From DAOUBF01 sp034432795 (GTDB lineage: Bacteria; Chloroflexota; Anaerolineae; DSLN01): 64,000 nucleotides of DNA. Below the pieces are notes generated by a model, which was given only the letters and a program-made list of their open reading frames with translations, had not been told where the DNA came from and did not search any database. The stretch covers positions 124,001-188,000 of the forward strand of contig DAOUBF010000078.1 in NCBI GenBank assembly GCA_034432795.1, given 5' to 3'. Below are positions 59,847-64,000 of the stretch, in pieces; the first letter of the stretch is position 1; the number at the start of each line of letters is the position of its first letter. The position numbers were made by a program, and so were the translations under genes.

Positions 59847-60874
59847 GGCGCCCTTCCGCTCAATCCGTTCCCAGAATCCGTTGACAGCCGATCCCGGTAA
59901 AGGAAGCAGGCCACAGCATGGCCGTTGCCCACGTGGTAGGCCGGGGGCTTCTCGTTGCGGCAGATGTCCATGACGTGCGGGCAGCGCGGATGGAAGCGGC
60001 AACCTGGAGGCGGGTCACGGTAGTCGGGAATACGTCCGGGGATGCCGCTGGCGATGCCGCCCCCGGTGAGGCGCGGGACGGTGCTGAGCAGCGCCTGGGT
60101 ATAGGGGTGCAGGGGCTGGGAGAACAGCGTCTCTGTCGCTGCCACCTCTACCATGTTCCCCGCGTACATGACGTACACGCGGTCGGTCATCTCGCGCACG
60201 ATGCCCAGGGTGTGGGTGATCAGGATAATAGAGGTGTTTCTCTCCTCCACCAGCCGCCGCAGCAGCCGCAGGATCTGGTCCTGAATGGTCACATCCAGCG
60301 AGGTGCCCGGCTCATCGGCGATGAGCAACTCTGGGCCGGTGGCCAGGGCCATGCTGATGCACACGCGCTGGCGCATCCCCCCGCTGAGCTGGATGGGATA
60401 GCTGCGCAACAGCCGTTCGGGGTCGGCCAGGGCCACCTCCTGCAGTGCCTTCACTGCCCGCTCATGCACCTCCTGCCGTGATAAGGGCCTGCCATTGGGC
60501 GAAGCGTGGGCGATCACCGTGCCCAACTGCTCGCCGATGCTGAACACCGGGTTCAGCGCCGCCGTCGGGTCCTGGAAGATCATGGAGATGCCCCGCCCCC
60601 GCACGTTCCTCAGCTCGTCAGCGCTCATTTTGAGGATGTCGCGGCCCTTGAAGTAAATCTCGCCCCTGGGGATGAGCGCGGGGGGCATGGGGAGCACGCG
60701 CAGGATGGCCTTCATCAGGGTGGTCTTGCCGCAGCCCGTCTCGCCTACCAGGCCGACCTTTTCCCCGCTGAACATATGGAAGTTGACGCCATCCAGCACC
60801 TTCAAGCGCCCGCCGTACACGGCGAACTGCACATACAGGTCGCGCACATCCAGCAGCAGCGGCCCGGCGCCCAT
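59843..60874 (-). CDS. Oligopeptide/dipeptide ABC transporter ATPase, OppD/DppD type
   Basis: 343 residues. Walker A VGETGCGKTT, IFQDPTAALNPVF, signature LSGGMRQRVCISMAL, Walker B LLIADEPGTSLDV (Gly for usual Thr) and C-terminal CRFHPRCPHVMDICR. Pairs with the ATPase at 58824. The GT of the Walker B neighbour DEPGTSLD is slightly unusual but the catalytic Glu remains. ATG 60874 is three bases after the DppC-like stop. Confidence 0.94.
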   Translation of the reverse strand: MGAGPLLLDVRDLYVQFAVYGGRLKVLDGVNFHMFSGEKVGLVGETGCGKTTLMKAILRVLPMPPALIPRGEIYFKGRDILKMSADELRNVRGRGISMIFQDPTAALNPVFSIGEQLGTVIAHASPNGRPLSRQEVHERAVKALQEVALADPERLLRSYPIQLSGGMRQRVCISMALATGPELLIADEPGTSLDVTIQDQILRLLRRLVEERNTSIILITHTLGIVREMTDRVYVMYAGNMVEVAATETLFSQPLHPYTQALLSTVPRLTGGGIASGIPGRIPDYRDPPPGCRFHPRCPHVMDICRNEKPPAYHVGNGHAVACFLYRDRLSTDSGNGLSGRAP

Positions 60875-60876
60875 CC

Positions 60877-61818
60877 TTACACCCCCTCCGCTGCGAACAT
60901 ATCGCGCACGCCGTCGCCCAACAGATTAAAGCCCAGAACGACGACCACGATCGCCAGCGCCGGAAACACGGCGATCCACCACTGGTCGGGCAGGTAGCGC
61001 GCCCCGTCCGCCACCATCGTCCCCAGGCTGGGTTCCGGCGGCTGCACCCCCAGCCCCACGAAGCTGAGCATGGAGCCGATGATGATCACCCAGGCCATGT
61101 CCAGGCTCATCTTGGTGAACACGGGGGAGAGCGTGTTGGGCAAGATTTCACGGAAAAGGATGTGGGGGGTGCTGGCGCCGGTGATCTCGGCGGCGGTGAC
61201 AAAGTACTCGTTGCGCAAGGCGCTGGTCAGGCTGTACACCAGCCGCGTGTACCAGGGCCACCACATCAGCGACACCGCCAACATGCCATTCCACAGGTTC
61301 GGCTCCAACACCGAGGCCACCGCCAACGCCAGGATCAGGGGGGGCACGCCCAGGAAGATGTCGGTGATGCGCATGATAAGGGTGTCTATCCAGGTGCCGT
61401 GAAAGTAACCGGCGATCAGCCCCAGGAGCACGCCCGGCGGCACGACCAGGGCCAGCACCACCACGCCCATCAACAGCGACGAGCGCAGGCCGAAGATGAT
61501 CCGGCTCAGGATGTCCCGCCCGATCTGATCCGTGCCGAACAGGTGCTGCAGGCTGGGGGGTTTCTTGGCGTTGGCGAAGTCGGTGAACGGCCCGGCGTGC
61601 CGGGGGTAGGGCGCCACCACCGGCGCAAACACGGCCAGAAGCACCAGCACCACCACCGTCACCAGCCCCACGATAGACAGCGGGTTGCGCGAGAACTTGT
61701 ACCAGGCCCGGCCCAGGTTCTCGCGGCGGCTCTCCCGCTCCAATTGCCGGATCTGCTGAGCTGTGAATGTCCGGGTGAGGTCCAGACCCACCTGTGCCTG
61801 TTCAGCCATCTCACTCAC
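60877..61818 (-). CDS. Oligopeptide/dipeptide ABC transporter permease, DppC type
   Basis: 313 residues. N-terminal cytoplasmic part (about 1-40, OppC N-terminal region), about six helices and the docking EAA loop (TAAEITGASTPHILFREILP). GADQIGRDxxSR-type sequence GTDQIGRDILSRIIFGLR is a family hallmark. Overlaps the preceding DppB-like gene by eight bases. Confidence 0.94.
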   Translation of the reverse strand: MSEMAEQAQVGLDLTRTFTAQQIRQLERESRRENLGRAWYKFSRNPLSIVGLVTVVVLVLLAVFAPVVAPYPRHAGPFTDFANAKKPPSLQHLFGTDQIGRDILSRIIFGLRSSLLMGVVVLALVVPPGVLLGLIAGYFHGTWIDTLIMRITDIFLGVPPLILALAVASVLEPNLWNGMLAVSLMWWPWYTRLVYSLTSALRNEYFVTAAEITGASTPHILFREILPNTLSPVFTKMSLDMAWVIIIGSMLSFVGLGVQPPEPSLGTMVADGARYLPDQWWIAVFPALAIVVVVLGFNLLGDGVRDMFAAEGV

Positions 61819-62839
61819 TCCTTGCCGCCCGCAACCGGATGCGCGGGTCCAACTGGGCCACGATCACGTCCACCAGGATGTTGGCCAGGATGAAGGCCGC
61901 CCCCAACACCAGGATCACCGCCGAGATCGCGTTGAGGTCCTTGTGCAGCATGGCCGTCATGCCGTAGCGCGCCAGCCCCGGCCAGTTGAAGATCAATTCC
62001 ACCAGGAAGGCGATGCTCAGCGTGGCGGCGATGTCCAGCCCCAGGATGGAGACGGTGGGGATGAGCGAGGGCTTGAGCAGGAAGCGCCCCATAACGATGC
62101 GTTCGGGAACCCCCAGGGCACGCGCCGCCGCAATGTAATCCTTGTTCAGGTTATCCGCCATGCTGGCGCGGGTGATCCGCGCCTCCTGCGCAATGGAGCC
62201 CATCGCCAGGGAGAGCGCGGGCAGCACAATGTGCTTGAGCGCGTCCGCGAACGTCCCTACCTGCCCGGCCAGGAGCGCGTCCAGCGTGACCAGGCCGGTG
62301 ATCGTGGGCGGCGCGGGGACGTTCTCGCTCAGCCGGCCAATGATGGGGAACCATTTGAGCGTGAAGCCGAACAGCAGCACAAACAGGATGGCGAAGACAA
62401 ACGAGGGCGTGACCACCCCGGCATAGGAGAACAGGCGCACCAGGTTGTCAATCCAGGTGTCCTTATAGCGCGCCGAAAGCGTCCCCAGGCCGATCCCGCC
62501 CACCGCCGAAAGCACGCCGGAAAACAGCACCAACTCCAGCGAGGCCGGGAAAAACTCCTGGATGTCCCTGGTCACGGGCCGCTGCGTCACCAGCGACAGG
62601 CCGAAATCCCCCTGGAGGGCATCGCGCAGCCAGTAGCCATACTGCACCACCAGCGGCTGGTCCAGGTGCATCTGCGCCCGCAGGCGGTCCACCACCCACT
62701 GTGGCGCCCGCGCCCCCACCGCCATCCGCGCCGGGTCGCCGGGCATCACCCGCGCGATGATGAAGATCACAATGGACAGCCCAAACAAGACGAAAACCGC
62801 GTGTACCAAACGGCGAACCAGGAAACTGAGTAACGACAT
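61811..62839 (-). CDS. Oligopeptide/dipeptide ABC transporter permease, DppB type
   Basis: 342 residues. Starts LLSFLVRRLVHAVFVLFGLS, IVIFIIARVMPGDPARM, typical of DppB/OppB, with about six helices and an EAA loop YIAAARALGVPERIVMGRFL. ATG 62839. The substrate-binding gene lies upstream, 270 bases away across repeats. Together they import a peptide-like or cyclic amide substrate for the hydantoinase cluster (inference). Confidence 0.95.
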   Translation of the reverse strand: MSLLSFLVRRLVHAVFVLFGLSIVIFIIARVMPGDPARMAVGARAPQWVVDRLRAQMHLDQPLVVQYGYWLRDALQGDFGLSLVTQRPVTRDIQEFFPASLELVLFSGVLSAVGGIGLGTLSARYKDTWIDNLVRLFSYAGVVTPSFVFAILFVLLFGFTLKWFPIIGRLSENVPAPPTITGLVTLDALLAGQVGTFADALKHIVLPALSLAMGSIAQEARITRASMADNLNKDYIAAARALGVPERIVMGRFLLKPSLIPTVSILGLDIAATLSIAFLVELIFNWPGLARYGMTAMLHKDLNAISAVILVLGAAFILANILVDVIVAQLDPRIRLRAARSE

Positions 62840-62884
62840 CTTCCCCTCGATCGTTCACACCCCTGTTTACCGAACCAGTACCGG

Positions 62885-63110
62885 GCCCCCAGTACCGGGC
62901 TGAAGCCCGGTTCTCACCCTCCTCCCCCCTCTGTGGGGGGTTGGGTGGGGGGTAATCACCCCCTCCCTGACCCTCCCCCATCAAGGGGGAGAGAAGTAGC
63001 CCCCCCTCTGTGGGAGGGAAGTAGCCCTCTCCCCCCTCTATGGGGGAGGTTGGGGTGGAGGGAGGGGCGAGGCAGCGCCTCGCCCCTACATCGTCTATCC
63101 TCCTCCGTCC
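62885..63110. repeat. CCCTCC / GGGGGAGG palindromic repeat block
   Basis: CCGGGCTGAAGCCCGG hairpin followed by several CCCTCCCCC...TGTGGGGGG units and GGCGAGGCAGCGCCTCGCC. Same family as 24828. No gene between 62840 and 63111; the palindromes could form attenuating structures between the binding protein and permease genes. Confidence 0.6.
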
Positions 63111-63111
63111 T

Positions 63112-64000
63112 CTATGGGCAATCCACGCCGATATGCGCCGCGAAGAGCTGATAGCCCATCACCACGCTGCTCTCGCCCCGCGTCGCCGGCCAGTCCACGC
63201 AGGTGCGGTAGGCGTGCTTCTCCACCTGGTCGTAGATGAAGATGGAGGGCGCCAGTTCGGCGATCCGCTGCTGGATCTTGGCGTACTTGGCGAAGCGCTC
63301 ATTCTGATCCAGTGTGGCCAGGGCGTCCTCAATGGCGGCATCCAACTCCTTATCCTGCAGCCACTCGTTCTGCTGCCAGGTGCCCGTGGTGCTGGAGTGG
63401 TAGCGTTGCTTCAGCATCAGCCCCGCCTCCGGCAGGTCCGAGGAAACATAGATGGTGGCGATGTGCGGCGCGGTCTCCAGCTTGCTGGTGTTCTCCACCA
63501 TGCTCAGCCAGGGGACCTTGACCACATTCACCTTAATGCCGATGTCCGCCATATTGGACTGGAACAGCAGCGCCCACTTCTCCTCATCGGGCACCTCGGC
63601 CACCCAGTGCACATCCACCGGATACTTGTCCAGTTCGTTGGCGTACTTGCACTGGGCCAACTCCTCCCGGGCCTTATCCAGGTCGCGGTGGAAGGTGAAC
63701 ACGTTAGGGTCGTGCCCCGCCAGCGTGGCCGGCACCGGTCCCACCATCTGCTTGGTGCCCGGCCACTCCAGGCTGACCGCTGCCTCATAGTCAAAGGCCC
63801 AGGCCATGGCCCGGCGGCAGTGGATGTCATCCGTGGGCGGCTTCTTGGTGTTGATCATGTAGTAGAACGACGACATGGAAGGCAGGGCGGCGATCTTCAC
63901 GCCCTCAATCTGCTCCAGCGCCTTGTACGCTTCAAAAGATTGCCACTGGTCGGAGATCTCCAGTTCCTTGTTCTCCATCAGGCTGCGCACGGTGACGGCC
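63112..64000 (-). CDS. ABC transporter substrate-binding protein, family 5, 5' partial
   Basis: C-terminal 296 residues or so of a DppA/OppA-like solute-binding protein; the frame stays open to the end of the window (GTG 63990 is internal). Block MINTKKPPTDDIHCRRAMAWAFDYEAAV is the family signature (given in parts: NTKKPPTDDIHCRRAM), and the C-terminal ELAPSIFIYDQVEKHAY is typical. The signal peptide must lie outside. First gene of the importer shown downstream. Confidence 0.93.
   Translation of the reverse strand, partial: AVTVRSLMENKELEISDQWQSFEAYKALEQIEGVKIAALPSMSSFYYMINTKKPPTDDIHCRRAMAWAFDYEAAVSLEWPGTKQMVGPVPATLAGHDPNVFTFHRDLDKAREELAQCKYANELDKYPVDVHWVAEVPDEEKWALLFQSNMADIGIKVNVVKVPWLSMVENTSKLETAPHIATIYVSSDLPEAGLMLKQRYHSSTTGTWQQNEWLQDKELDAAIEDALATLDQNERFAKYAKIQQRIAELAPSIFIYDQVEKHAYRTCVDWPATRGESSVVMGYQLFAAHIGVDCP

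Noticed and set aside
58824..60002. OppF start at 60002
   Set aside because: It lies inside OppD; ATG 59846 gives the usual ATGA coupling.

Overview
This window is a GC-rich (roughly 60% or more by eye), gene-dense piece of a bacterial chromosome. The protein set fits a Chloroflexota bacterium (Anaerolineae or Caldilineae type): PspC/LiaF-like membrane proteins, VanW, two glutamate dehydrogenases, an inositol-phosphate synthase next to a CDP-alcohol phosphatidyltransferase, a sigma-54 triad, and many GC-rich palindromic repeats between genes. That assignment is an inference from gene content and style; no rRNA is present. I recognised no tRNA, rRNA or CRISPR array.

Layout. 1-3337 (+): end of an amino-acid ABC permease, a membrane phosphodiesterase-like protein and a GlnQ-type ATPase. 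3400-7300: accessory patch with two small TIR-bearing elements, a broken PIN toxin, an MNT antitoxin with a broken HEPN partner, and a VanW protein. 15162-7709 (-): a complete cobalamin regulon, made of a sigma70-type promoter, cobalamin riboswitch, intrinsic terminator, then seven tightly coupled genes. These encode a secreted alpha6/alpha6-type protein, a secreted DUF4430 (transcobalamin beta-domain-like) protein, EcfT, a fused double EcfA, an EcfS, a DUF71 ATPase and a BtuF-like protein without signal peptide. 15851-20500: glutamate dehydrogenase and feoB/zinc-ribbon/feoA. 20498-27119: FAD oxidoreductase, ABC exporter, AbrB/PIN toxin-antitoxin module, LiaF-like and PspC proteins, OB-fold protein. 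27180-28403: rplU-rpmA-rpmE, with an L31 that carries an RNA polymerase alpha-CTD-like tail. 28421-33998: larB-larE, MBL hydrolase, lgt, CDP-alcohol transferase and ino1. 34167-40203: second glutamate dehydrogenase with an unknown partner, two-component system, sirtuin, endonuclease V. 40227-46315: REC-CpaE-like ATPase, then rpoN, NtrB-like kinase and NtrC-like activator as one operon. 46492-48647: thrS under a T-box. 48768-64000 (-): a catabolic cluster with oligopeptide-type ABC transporter, one HyuA, three HyuB, a hydantoin/Asp-Glu racemase, an M24 peptidase and an EthD-like protein.

The most interesting system is the B12 operon. Human intrinsic factor and transcobalamin bind cobalamin between an alpha6/alpha6 barrel and a small beta domain; here the two domains seem to be encoded as adjacent, separately secreted and membrane- or wall-anchored proteins. 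They share a riboswitch-controlled transcript with an ECF importer and with DUF71, a family already predicted to act in B12 salvage. This suggests a split, surface-displayed bacterial transcobalamin that feeds an ECF transporter.

A second theme is repeat activity. At least two dispersed repeat families (a 155-162 bp element with about 23-bp terminal inverted repeats, and a GGTACT(C)AACGGATTA family with a covarying hairpin) sit between genes. They touch coding ends: the NtrC-like gene stops exactly at one copy, rpoN starts inside a degenerate copy, and short CCGTCCTCCGTC tracts are translated as linkers or tails in several proteins.
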